64,000 nucleotides of DNA, taken from JBCBTD01 sp039818825. Lineage in GTDB: Bacteria; Pseudomonadota; Alphaproteobacteria; Geminicoccales; Geminicoccaceae. The notes under the pieces are model-generated. The model searched no databases. It worked only from the letters and a program-made list of their open reading frames with translations, and was not told the origin of the DNA. The DNA lies in the NCBI GenBank assembly GCA_039818825.1, contig JBCBTD010000009.1, forward strand, positions 38,359-102,358, in the 5' to 3' direction. Positions 18,315-26,660 of the stretch are shown one piece after another (the stretch's first letter is position 1; every line of letters begins with the position of its first letter). A program made the translations under genes and the position numbers.

Positions 18315-19274
18315 ATGGGTCTGTTGATCGACGGTCAGTGGCACGACCACTGGTACGACACCAAGAGCACTGGCGGTCGGTTCGTTCGCAAGGACAGCCA
18401 GTTCCGCAACTGGATCACCGAGGACGGCGGAGCCGGCCCCTCGGGCGAGAGTGGCTTCCGAGCCGAAGCCGGTCGCTATCACCTCTACGTCTCGCTCGCC
18501 TGCCCCTGGGCGCACCGAACCTTGATCATGCGCCGGCTGAAGGGGCTGGAGAACATGATCGACGTCTCGGTGGTTCACTGGCTGATGGCCGAGCAAGGCT
18601 GGACCTTCGCCGACGGCCCCGGTGCCACCGGCGACAGGCTCATGGGCAAGGTGCTGCTGCACCAAGTCTACAGCGCGGCGCTGCCGACCTACACCGGGCG
18701 TGTCACCGTGCCGGTGGTCTGGGACAAGCAGCGCCAGACGATCGTCAGCAACGAATCGTCCGAGATCATCCGGATGATGAATTCGGCATTCGACGACGTC
18801 GGCGCCACGTCCGGCGACTACTGGCCGGCGGACCTTCACGACGAGATCGCAGCGGTGAACACTCGCGTCTACGACACCATCAACAACGGTGTCTACAAGT
18901 CGGGCTTCGCCACCACCCAAGAGGCGTACGAGGAAGCGGTGGCGGCGCTGTTCGACAGCCTCGATTGGTTGGAGGCGCGGCTCGACGACACCGACTACCT
19001 GGTCGGCGACCGGCTGACCGAAGCGGACATCCGCCTCTACACGACGCTGGTGCGCTTCGACCCGGTCTATGTCGGCCACTTCAAGTGCAACGTCCGTCGC
19101 TTGCGCGACTACCCGCGGCTCTGGGCTTACCTGAAACGCCTCTACGCCATCCCGGCGTTCCGCGAGACCACCGATCTGCACCACATCAAGGCGCACTACT
19201 ACGCCAGCCACAAGAGCATCAACCCGACCGGGATCGTGCCCGTAGGGCCGGACCTCACGGATCTGGCGGCCTGA
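18315..19274 (+). CDS. Glutathionyl-hydroquinone reductase (xi-class GST, YqjG-like)
   Basis: Reduces glutathionyl-hydroquinones to hydroquinones with glutathione. The 319-residue product has the thioredoxin-fold segment SLACPWAHRTLIMR with the catalytic Cys, VPVVWDKQRQTIVSNES (GSH-binding ES motif), and the C-terminal helical part GDRLTEADIRLYTTLVRFDPVY. This differs from ordinary GSTs, which lack CPWAH. It directly follows wrbA, which fits a shared role on quinones. It converges on the alpha-E gene. Confidence 0.94.
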   Translation: MGLLIDGQWHDHWYDTKSTGGRFVRKDSQFRNWITEDGGAGPSGESGFRAEAGRYHLYVSLACPWAHRTLIMRRLKGLENMIDVSVVHWLMAEQGWTFADGPGATGDRLMGKVLLHQVYSAALPTYTGRVTVPVVWDKQRQTIVSNESSEIIRMMNSAFDDVGATSGDYWPADLHDEIAAVNTRVYDTINNGVYKSGFATTQEAYEEAVAALFDSLDWLEARLDDTDYLVGDRLTEADIRLYTTLVRFDPVYVGHFKCNVRRLRDYPRLWAYLKRLYAIPAFRETTDLHHIKAHYYASHKSINPTGIVPVGPDLTDLAA

Positions 19275-19289
19275 TCGGTCTCGGCGGCG

Positions 19290-20291
19290 TCAGCGCTGCT
19301 CCTGCATTTGCGCGGCCGGCTGCGCCACGACGTCTTCGGGGCCGTACACCAGATAGGCCTCGTTGATCGCCTTGGTCAGGGCGTTGTTGCGGTCGACGTA
19401 CTCGGTCAGGAACTCGTGCATGCCGAAGGCGAAGACGTCGTCGACCGTCAGCTCGGCGAAGCGCTGCACCCTCGCGTCCGCCAGCTCCTGGCAGGCGTGG
19501 CGGCGACCGTAGGCGCCTTCGAGATCGGCCAGGTAACGCTGGGCCTGGCCGAGGCAGGCGGCGAGGGAGCGCGGCATCTCCGGGTGGAGAATGACCAGCT
19601 CGGCGACGTAGCGCGCCTCGATCGGCCGCTTGAACACGTAGCCGTAGGTGCGGGCCGCCGACAGCGCACGCAACAGCGCCGCCCACTGGAAATAGTCGAC
19701 GGCACTGCCAACCGGCGCGTGATCCGGCAGGAGCACGTGGTACTTGACGTCGAGGATCCGCGCGGAGTTGTCGCCGCGCTCGATGTACGTCCCGAGCTGC
19801 AGGAACCAGTAGGCGTCGCCGCGGAGCATGGTTTCGACGGCGGCACCGCGGATGGTCATCGAGCTGGTAGTGATCCAGTCGAGCAGCGCCGCAATGTCGT
19901 TGTGGGCCACGGCCTCGGCGGCGCGGCGGTCGAACTCCAGCCACAGCGTGTTGAGCGCCTCCCACAAGACCGACGTGACGGCCGTACGGACGATGCGGGC
20001 ATTGCGCCTGGCGGCGTCGATGCAGCTGACGATGCTGGACGGGTTCTCGCGGTCGAACACGAGATGGACGATGGCCGCCTGGGCGACGGCCGTGTTGTAG
20101 CGGGCGTAGTAGGTCTCCTCGCAGCCGGCGCTGACGATCGCCGAGTGCCACGCACTGCCCTCGCCTTCCGCCGGCTGGCCGCTCGGCGCGCTGGCCAGGC
20201 GAAGGGTCACGTCGACCAGGCGCGCGGTGTTTTCCGCTCGTTCGGCATAGCGGCCGAGCCAGAAGAGATTGTCGGCGGTACGGCTCAGCAT
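19290..20291 (-). CDS. Alpha-E domain protein (DUF403)
   Basis: All-helical protein of 333 residues that starts with the family signature MLSRTADNLFWLGRYAERAEN and contains DRRAAEAVAHND and IERGDNSARILDVKYH. Alpha-E proteins almost always travel with a circularly permuted ATP-grasp protein, as here four bases upstream, and are predicted (Iyer, Aravind and co-workers) to take part in amide or peptide-bond-forming modification of an unknown target. A transglutaminase-like gene often completes the set; none is adjacent. Confidence 0.92.
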   Translation of the reverse strand: MLSRTADNLFWLGRYAERAENTARLVDVTLRLASAPSGQPAEGEGSAWHSAIVSAGCEETYYARYNTAVAQAAIVHLVFDRENPSSIVSCIDAARRNARIVRTAVTSVLWEALNTLWLEFDRRAAEAVAHNDIAALLDWITTSSMTIRGAAVETMLRGDAYWFLQLGTYIERGDNSARILDVKYHVLLPDHAPVGSAVDYFQWAALLRALSAARTYGYVFKRPIEARYVAELVILHPEMPRSLAACLGQAQRYLADLEGAYGRRHACQELADARVQRFAELTVDDVFAFGMHEFLTEYVDRNNALTKAINEAYLVYGPEDVVAQPAAQMQEQR

Positions 20292-20295
20292 CGGC

Positions 20296-21741
20296 TCAGC
20301 CCCCTGCGGCCGGCGGCATGACCCAAGTGTCCTTGGTGCCGCCGCCCTGGCTGGAGTTGACGACCAACGAGCCCTCGGGCAGCGCGACCCGGGTCAGCCC
20401 CCCCGGAACGATAGTCACCGACTCGCCCGAAAGGACGAACGGCCTGAGGTCGATGTGGCGGGGTGCGACGCCGTCGGCAACGAAGGTCGGCGACGCGCTG
20501 AGCGCCAGGGTCGGCTGGGCGATGTAGCCATCGGGATCGGCCTTGAGCTTGGCCGCGAAAGCCGCGCACTCGGCCTTGGTGGCCGCCGGACCGATCAGCA
20601 TGCCGTAGCCGCCGGAGCCCTGGACCTCCTTCACGACCAGCTCCCCGATGTGGTCGAGCACGTAGGCCAGCGCCTCGGGGTTGCTGCAGTCGTGGGTGCG
20701 AACGTTGTTCAGGATCGGTCGCTCGCCGAGGTAGAACTCGATCATCTGCGGCACGTGGATGTAGGTCGCCTTGTCGTCAGCGACGCCCGTGCCGATGGCG
20801 TTCGCCAGCCCGAGATTGCCCGCGAGGTAGGCGCGGACGAGCCCAGGAACGCCCAAGATGCTGTCGGCGTTGAAGACCTCGGGGTCGAGGTAGTCGTCGT
20901 CGATGCGCCGGTAGAGCACGTCGATGCGCTTGGCGCCTTCGGTCGTGCGCATGAACACCACGTCGTCGTCGTCGACGAACAAGTCGACGCCCTCGACCAG
21001 TTCGACGCCCATCCGATCGGCGAGATAGGCGTGCTCGAAATAGGCGCTGTTGAAGAGGCCCGGCGTGAGCACCGCCACGGTCGGCTCGCCCTTGCAGCGC
21101 ACGGGCGCCAGGGATTGCAGCGTGCCCAGCAGCGCGTCCGGGTAGTGATCGATCGGCAAGGGGCCGTTCTGCCCGCACAACTCGGGGAACAGCCGCATCA
21201 TCATCTCGCGGTTTTCGAGCATGTACGAGACGCCGGACGGCGTCCTCAGGTTGTCCTCCAGAACGTAGAAGTCGTGCGGGCCGGTCCGCACCACGTCGAT
21301 GCCGGCGATCGCCGAGTAGACAAGGTGGGGCAGATCGACGCCGACCATCACCTCACGGAAGCTCGGGTTGGTGCGGACGTGGGCGGCCGGGACGACGCCG
21401 GCACGGATGATCTCCGCATCGTGGTACACGTCGTGGAGGAACGCATTCAGCGCCGCCACTCGCTGCTCCAGGCCGCGGGTCAGAAGCGCCCATTCGTCGG
21501 CGGCGATGACCCGGGGAACGATGTCGAACGGGATGATGCGCTCCGGATCACCGCCAGCGCCGTAGACGGCGAACGTGATCCCGATCCGCCGGAACAGGAA
21601 CTCGGCCTCTTGGCGCTTCAGCTCGACGACGTCCGGCGGCGTTGCCGCGAGCCAATCGGCGATGCGCCGGTAACTCGGACGGACGGTGCCGTCCTGGCCG
21701 TACATCTCGTTGAAAAAGACCCGCAGGGGCGCATCCACCAT
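20296..21741 (-). CDS. Circularly permuted ATP-grasp protein (DUF404/DUF407 type)
   Basis: The 481-residue product is a predicted amide-bond ligase. It contains the family motifs FNEMYGQDGTVRPSYR, FYVLEDNLRTPSGVSYMLENR, LLTPGLFNSAYFEH-like AVLTPG, LYRRIDDDYLDPEVF, and VVKEVQGSGGYGMLIGP, ending in LVVNSSQGGGTKDTWV. ATG 21741 has the strong site AAGGAGGA; the longer frame to 21789 lacks support. It forms an operon with the alpha-E gene and is divergent from the Ldh-family gene. Substrate unknown. Confidence 0.93.
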   Translation of the reverse strand: MVDAPLRVFFNEMYGQDGTVRPSYRRIADWLAATPPDVVELKRQEAEFLFRRIGITFAVYGAGGDPERIIPFDIVPRVIAADEWALLTRGLEQRVAALNAFLHDVYHDAEIIRAGVVPAAHVRTNPSFREVMVGVDLPHLVYSAIAGIDVVRTGPHDFYVLEDNLRTPSGVSYMLENREMMMRLFPELCGQNGPLPIDHYPDALLGTLQSLAPVRCKGEPTVAVLTPGLFNSAYFEHAYLADRMGVELVEGVDLFVDDDDVVFMRTTEGAKRIDVLYRRIDDDYLDPEVFNADSILGVPGLVRAYLAGNLGLANAIGTGVADDKATYIHVPQMIEFYLGERPILNNVRTHDCSNPEALAYVLDHIGELVVKEVQGSGGYGMLIGPAATKAECAAFAAKLKADPDGYIAQPTLALSASPTFVADGVAPRHIDLRPFVLSGESVTIVPGGLTRVALPEGSLVVNSSQGGGTKDTWVMPPAAGG

Positions 21742-21880
21742 ACCGGCCGTCCTCCTTGTCGATACGCCGCCGAGCAACATGCGCGCCATTCAGCCCGGAC
21801 CACAACCCCAGGCTACGCAAGCAGCCCTGGACAACGGTAGGATCGGGCCACGCTCATGTCCTTGGAAGGCCGACCCGACC

Positions 21881-22939
21881 ATGACCGACCGCCATCCCGC
21901 CGCCGCCCTCGTCGCGCTCGCCCGAGTTCTGTTGGAAGATGCGGGCCTGGAGCCGGCGAAAGCCGCGGTCGTCGCCGAGGTCCTCGTCGAGGCCGATCTC
22001 TTGGGTCACGACACCCACGGCTTGCAGCTCCTCCTTCCCTATCTCGGTGCCCTGGATGCCGGCACGATGACCGCTTCGGGAGCAGTGGACGTCGTCAGCG
22101 ACCGCGGTGCCGTCGCCCTCTGGGACGGCCGCTGGCTGCCTGGGGTCTGGCTGACCGCCGCTGCGGTCGACGAGGCGGTGGCGCGCGCCGGACGCTACGG
22201 GACGGCGACGATCACGATCCGCCACAGCCATCACATCGCCTGCCTGGCGGCGTTCCTGGAGCGGGCGACACGCCACGGCATGATGGTGCACCTCGCCAGC
22301 TCCGATCCGTCGGCGGCGAGTGTGGCTCCCCATGGGGGACGGCGCGCGGTGATGACGCCCAACCCGATCGGTATCGGCATCCCGACGGCCGACGAGCCGA
22401 TCCTGATCGACGTCAGCACGTCGATCACGACCAACGGCATGTCCGGCCGCCTGGCGAAAGAGGGTCGGCGGTTCGACCATCCGTGGCTGGTCGATGCCAG
22501 CGGCAACGCCACCGACGATCCGACGGTGCTGCAAGCTGACCCGCGGGGCGCCATCCTTCCGGTGGGCGGGCTCGATCATGGCCACAAGGGCTATGCGCTG
22601 GGCCTCTGGGTCGAGGCGATGACGCAGGCGCTCGGCGGCTTCGGCCGAGCCGACGCGCCGGACCGCTGGGGTGCGGCGGTGTTCGTCCAGGTGACCGATC
22701 CGAGGGCGTTCGCCGGGGACGAGGCGTTTCGTCGGCAGAGCGACTGGCTGGCGGCGGCCTGTCGAGCGACACCGACCGCACCAGACACGGAGGCGGTCCG
22801 TTTGCCGGGAGAGCGGGCACTGGCGCACAAGCGCGCCGCGCTCGTCGACGGGGTGGCGCTCTATCCCGGCATCCTCGAGGGGCTCCGCGCAGAGACCGTC
22901 CGGCGCGGGCTCGACTGGCCGTCAGCCCTCGCCGGCTGA
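21881..22939 (+). CDS. Ldh/malate dehydrogenase-2 family NAD(P)-dependent oxidoreductase
   Basis: Member of the second malate/L-lactate dehydrogenase family, which also includes ureidoglycolate, delta-piperideine-2-carboxylate and sulfolactate dehydrogenases; it oxidises a 2-hydroxyacid or reduces the ketoacid or imine. The 352-residue protein has ADLLGHDTHGLQLLLPY, IRHSHHIACLAAF with the catalytic His region, the NAD site MTPNPIGIGIPT, and LDHGHKGYALGLWVEAM. The substrate cannot be told from sequence. Its 3' end overlaps that of the convergent ABC ATPase gene by 18 nt. Confidence 0.88.
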   Translation: MTDRHPAAALVALARVLLEDAGLEPAKAAVVAEVLVEADLLGHDTHGLQLLLPYLGALDAGTMTASGAVDVVSDRGAVALWDGRWLPGVWLTAAAVDEAVARAGRYGTATITIRHSHHIACLAAFLERATRHGMMVHLASSDPSAASVAPHGGRRAVMTPNPIGIGIPTADEPILIDVSTSITTNGMSGRLAKEGRRFDHPWLVDASGNATDDPTVLQADPRGAILPVGGLDHGHKGYALGLWVEAMTQALGGFGRADAPDRWGAAVFVQVTDPRAFAGDEAFRRQSDWLAAACRATPTAPDTEAVRLPGERALAHKRAALVDGVALYPGILEGLRAETVRRGLDWPSALAG

Positions 22940-23578
22940 AGGTGCCTCGAGCGCCACGACCCGCGCGCCCAACTCTTCGGCATCGGCGATGTCATGGGTG
23001 ACCAGCAGGCAGGGGATGCCGGCATCGGCGACGACGGACCTGACGAACGCCCGGATCCGGGTCCGGAGCGGGACGTCGAGCTTGGCGAACGGCTCGTCGA
23101 GAAGCAGCGCTGCGGGCTCGGCCAGCATGGCGCGGACCAGGGCGATGCGTGCGGCCTGGCCGCCCGAGAGCGTCGCCGGACGGCGCTCGCCGAACGCCAG
23201 CAGCTCCGCCCGCCCCAACGCGTCGTCGATGGCCCGGGCACGTTGCTCTCGGCTGCGATGCCGCGGCACGGCAAAGGCGAGATTCTCCCTGACGGTCAGG
23301 TGCGGGAACAGCATCGGGTCCTGGAACAGCACACCGAGCCGCCGCCGTTCGGGCGGCAGGCCGGCCAAGGAGTGGCCGTCGAGCGTCACCTCACCGGTGA
23401 GGCGAAGCGGCGGGCGCAGGCCACCGCAAATGCCCAGCAAGAGGCTCGACTTGCCCTGCCCGCTGGCGCCCATCACCGCCACCGTCTCACCGGCGGCCAC
23501 GGTCAGGTCCAACGGCCGGAACAGGTCACGGCCGACCAGAGAGACACCGACCTCTTCGAGAGTCAGGACGGCGTTCAC
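22922..23578 (-). CDS. ynjD: ABC transporter ATP-binding protein, YnjD-like
   Basis: ATPase of a binding-protein-dependent importer. The 218-residue product has Walker A MGASGQGKSSLL, Q-loop LFQDPMLFP, signature LSGGQAARIAL, Walker B ALLLDEPFAKLD and the switch histidine VTHD. The start is the GTG at 23578, overlapping the permease stop as GTGA; the frame open far above it is a shadow of the permease gene. The gene set matches the ynjBCD arrangement of E. coli, a thiamine/iron-like import family of unknown substrate. Confidence 0.88.
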   Translation of the reverse strand: MNAVLTLEEVGVSLVGRDLFRPLDLTVAAGETVAVMGASGQGKSSLLLGICGGLRPPLRLTGEVTLDGHSLAGLPPERRRLGVLFQDPMLFPHLTVRENLAFAVPRHRSREQRARAIDDALGRAELLAFGERRPATLSGGQAARIALVRAMLAEPAALLLDEPFAKLDVPLRTRIRAFVRSVVADAGIPCLLVTHDIADAEELGARVVALEAPSAGEG

Positions 23579-25269
23579 CGCCGGCGCTCGGTGCGTCGGC
23601 GCACGACGGCGGCCGCAGCGAACGCGACGAGCGGGATGAGCGCCAGCACCGTGACGACGATGCCGGCACTCCGCCGATCGGCGCCAGCGAGGGCGACGGC
23701 CTCCACGGCCAGAGTCCGCACCCGGCCGCTGCCGGCGAACATGGTCGGCAGGTAGAGGGCGACACTGACGGCGACGCTGACCGCAAGAGCGGTTGCCAGG
23801 GGTGCCGCGAGCAGTGGCAGTTTGATCCGCCACAAGACCTCGCCCGGTCGTCGACCGAGGCTCCGGGCCGCCAGCGCCCATCGCGGATCGAGCGCCCGGA
23901 AGGGGCCCGCCAGGGTCAGGAACGCGTACGGCACCACGAACGCAAGTTGAACCACGGCAACTGCCAGGACGGTGCCGTCGACGCGGAGGCCCGCCAGCAA
24001 CACCTGCACACCGAAGAGAAAGGCTGCCTGCGGAACGACCAGCGGCAGGAACAGCCACAGCACCGCGCGCGGCGGCACCGCGCGACGGCGGTGCGTCTCG
24101 GCCTCCAGGCAAAGCACGACGAGCGCCACGGCCACGCCGGCGACGACGACCGCAAGCGTCAGCGTCACGACGACGCTGCTCGCGAGATCAACCCCGAGTG
24201 CTGACCAACCATCGAAGCGGAGCCCGTCCGGCCAAAGGCCAGGAAAACGCCAGCGGCCGGCCACCGACCAGAGTGGCAAGGTGGCGAGCCCGAGGAGCGC
24301 CAGGGCGCTCGGCAGGACTGCGACGGTCAGGATCGATCGCGGGATCAGAGCGGGCATTGGCCGGCCGGGGCCGCCCGTGAGCCAGCGCCGGCCCAACGCC
24401 GCGGTGGGTCGTTCGAGCAAGCGCCAGAACCCCATGGCGAGGCACGCCAATGCCAACAGCAGTAGGGCCGCAGCGGCACCCACCGGCCAGCGCGCAAGCT
24501 GGGCGTCGCCCAGCAGCTCGACCACCCGGACACCGAGGATCGGCGGGACCGTTGGCCCGAGGATGGCAGCCATGTCGACGGGCGCGAAGCCGTAGGCGAG
24601 GACGGCGAAGAGCGGCAGGCGAAGCCCGGGGTAGAGGGTCGGGAGTACGGCGACGATCCACGCGACGAGCGGTCCGTGGCCGAGGCTGCGTGCGGCGATC
24701 AACCGGCGGTCGGCGTCGATCCCGGTCTGGCCGGCAAGGATCATCAACACCAGAAACGGCGTCTCCTTGGCGACCAGCGCAAAGACCAGCGCGAGGCCCC
24801 AGGGATCGCCAGGGAACAGCCAGGCGGGCGGCACCTGCCAGCCGGTCAGCCAAGGAGAAGCCGCCCGCACCAGCAACCCGCTCGGCGCCAGCAGAAAGGC
24901 AAGGCCGACGGCGACACCGACGTGCGGCGCCGCCAATAGCGGCGTCACCAGCCGCCGCGTCCAGGCCGACCGCGGCAACGCCATGGTGCCGGCGACGAAG
25001 GCCAGCGCCAGGACGAAGGCGAGCAACGTCGAGCCGAGGGCCACCCACAGCGCCAGCGCGATACTGGTGCCGAGGCCCGGTACCAGCCACAGCTCGCCGA
25101 ATGCCGCGAGCGATACCCGGTCTAGGCCGAGCGCCGGCAGGTAACCGAATGCCGGCAAGAGGGTGCCCAAAAGGCCGCCGACGACCGGAGTGACCAGCAC
25201 CGCCAGCGTCAACGGCGGCCACAGCGCGAACGGCGCCCGGCCACTCTCCGGAAGCCGAATGGCGGTCAA
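23575..25269 (-). CDS. ynjC: ABC transporter permease, two-domain, YnjC-like
   Basis: Inner-membrane permease of 564 residues with about twelve hydrophobic segments, in two homologous halves like ThiP/FbpB-type fused permeases. EAA-type loops are visible in each half: AARSLGHGPLVAW...LP near 190-210, and AARSLGRRPGEVLWRIKLPLL near 475-495. I favour the TTG at 25269, which overlaps the stop of the binding-protein gene as TTGA, a pattern seen elsewhere in this window; a GTG at 25290 is the alternative. Translation is coupled to both neighbours. Confidence 0.88.
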   Translation of the reverse strand: MTAIRLPESGRAPFALWPPLTLAVLVTPVVGGLLGTLLPAFGYLPALGLDRVSLAAFGELWLVPGLGTSIALALWVALGSTLLAFVLALAFVAGTMALPRSAWTRRLVTPLLAAPHVGVAVGLAFLLAPSGLLVRAASPWLTGWQVPPAWLFPGDPWGLALVFALVAKETPFLVLMILAGQTGIDADRRLIAARSLGHGPLVAWIVAVLPTLYPGLRLPLFAVLAYGFAPVDMAAILGPTVPPILGVRVVELLGDAQLARWPVGAAAALLLLALACLAMGFWRLLERPTAALGRRWLTGGPGRPMPALIPRSILTVAVLPSALALLGLATLPLWSVAGRWRFPGLWPDGLRFDGWSALGVDLASSVVVTLTLAVVVAGVAVALVVLCLEAETHRRRAVPPRAVLWLFLPLVVPQAAFLFGVQVLLAGLRVDGTVLAVAVVQLAFVVPYAFLTLAGPFRALDPRWALAARSLGRRPGEVLWRIKLPLLAAPLATALAVSVAVSVALYLPTMFAGSGRVRTLAVEAVALAGADRRSAGIVVTVLALIPLVAFAAAAVVRRRTERRR

Positions 25270-26480
25270 CCCTGGACGCGTTCCTGCCACGCGCGTTCGA
25301 TGATCTCGACCCAGCTCGGATGCGGCTCCGGCCGTGCCGGGCCGAGGCGGTCGGGTGGCAAGGTCGCGACGCCGAGCGGCAGCGCGGTGAACGCCGCGCG
25401 CTGGACCGGCGTGAGCGCGTCGAGGTCGAGCACCGTCGGGTCACCCCAGATCCGCGGGTCTTGCTTGCGCGCCTGGGCCTCGGGGGAAAGCAGAAAATCG
25501 GCGACGACCTTCGCCGCGGCCGTCGCGTCGCTATTGAACGGAATGGCGACGAAATGCGTGTTCGCGAGCGTGCCGTCGTCGAAGGTGGCCGTCCGCACCG
25601 TCTCCGGCAAACGCCCTGCCGCGATCAACTGTGACGCCTCACCCGGGTTGAAGCTCATCGAGATCGCGAGTTCGCCGTCGTCGAGCAATTGATGCAGCGC
25701 CTGGCCGTCGCTCGGGTAGCTGCGGCCGCGCCGCCACAGGTGCGGCGTCACCCGATCGAGCCATGCCCACAAAGGCGCCGTGACGGCCGCCACGTCAGCG
25801 GTGTCCGCGGGGCGTTGCAGCACGGCGGGATCGACGACGCTGTCCAGCAACACCTGTTTGAGCCAGGTCGTGCCGATGAAGTCCGGCGGTGCCGGATAGG
25901 TGAAACGCCCAGGATTGGCCTCGATCCACGCGCCGAGCTCGGCGAGTGACCGCGGCGGCACCGGCACCGCGCGGGTGTCGTGGAGCAACACCAGCTGGGC
26001 CATACCCCACGGGCTTTCGTAGCCCTCGGTCGGGACGGTGAAATCGACCAGCGTGGTCGGCTTGCCGACCGTGTCGACCAAGGCAAAGTTCGGCAGGTCG
26101 AACGCGAACGGACCGTGGAGCAGGTCCTGGTGGCGCAAGGTCGCGAAGTTCTCGCCGTTCAACCACAAGAGATCGACGCTGCCGTCGTCGGTCCGGCCGG
26201 CCGCTCGCTCCGCGACGATCCGCGCCACCGCGTCGCTGGCGTCAGCCAGCTTGACGTGCTCCAACGAGATGCCGAATCGGCGATCGACCTCGTCGGCGAC
26301 CCAACCGATGAACGCATTGATCGCCGGCGAGCCACCCCAAGCATTGAACGCGACATTTTGTCCCTGTGCTTCGCTGAGGATGGCCTGCCAGGAGGAACGA
26401 GGTGTCGACGCCACGGCGGACGCCGTCGACAGTGTCAAGCACGTGAAAAGAGCCAAGACGAGAGCGGTCGACCGGGACAT
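25266..26480 (-). CDS. ynjB: ABC transporter periplasmic substrate-binding protein, YnjB-like
   Basis: Extracytoplasmic solute receptor of 404 residues with a Sec signal peptide (hydrophobic residues 5-22, cleavage after an ASA-type site near 24). The mature start contains the YnjB-family segment VAFNAWGGSPAINAFIGWVADEV, followed by VDLLWLNGENFATL and LAISMSFNPGEA. It is first in the transporter operon. YnjB proteins are annotated as thiamine- or iron-like binders without firm evidence, so I leave the substrate open. The gene is divergent from the pat-type gene. Confidence 0.88.
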   Translation of the reverse strand: MSRSTALVLALFTCLTLSTASAVASTPRSSWQAILSEAQGQNVAFNAWGGSPAINAFIGWVADEVDRRFGISLEHVKLADASDAVARIVAERAAGRTDDGSVDLLWLNGENFATLRHQDLLHGPFAFDLPNFALVDTVGKPTTLVDFTVPTEGYESPWGMAQLVLLHDTRAVPVPPRSLAELGAWIEANPGRFTYPAPPDFIGTTWLKQVLLDSVVDPAVLQRPADTADVAAVTAPLWAWLDRVTPHLWRRGRSYPSDGQALHQLLDDGELAISMSFNPGEASQLIAAGRLPETVRTATFDDGTLANTHFVAIPFNSDATAAAKVVADFLLSPEAQARKQDPRIWGDPTVLDLDALTPVQRAAFTALPLGVATLPPDRLGPARPEPHPSWVEIIERAWQERVQG

Positions 26481-26585
26481 CGAGTTTTCTCCGCGAGCCC
26501 GCGCCGTCTAGCAGCGTGGGCGTCGACCGCCCAGATATGCCATGGCATCAACCCCATCACATGCCTGTCATGAGTGGTTTTGCTG

Positions 26586-26623
26586 GCATAGCGAGAATGG
26601 CTGCGCTATGCTGCATCGCAGCA
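26586..26623. promoter_or_regulatory. Two overlapping inverted repeats upstream of the acyl-CoA synthetase/acetyltransferase gene
   Basis: GCATAGCG (26586-26593) and CGCTATGC (26604-26611) form a perfect 8-bp inverted repeat with a 10-nt spacer. TGCTGC-ATC-GCAGCA (26609-26623) overlaps its right arm. Both lie within the 180-bp divergent region, 38-75 nt before the downstream ATG. They could be an operator or alternative RNA hairpins; no regulator can be named. Confidence 0.4.
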
Positions 26624-26660
26624 CGGACCTGCTATATCGTTCCGGCCAAAGGGCCCCTTC

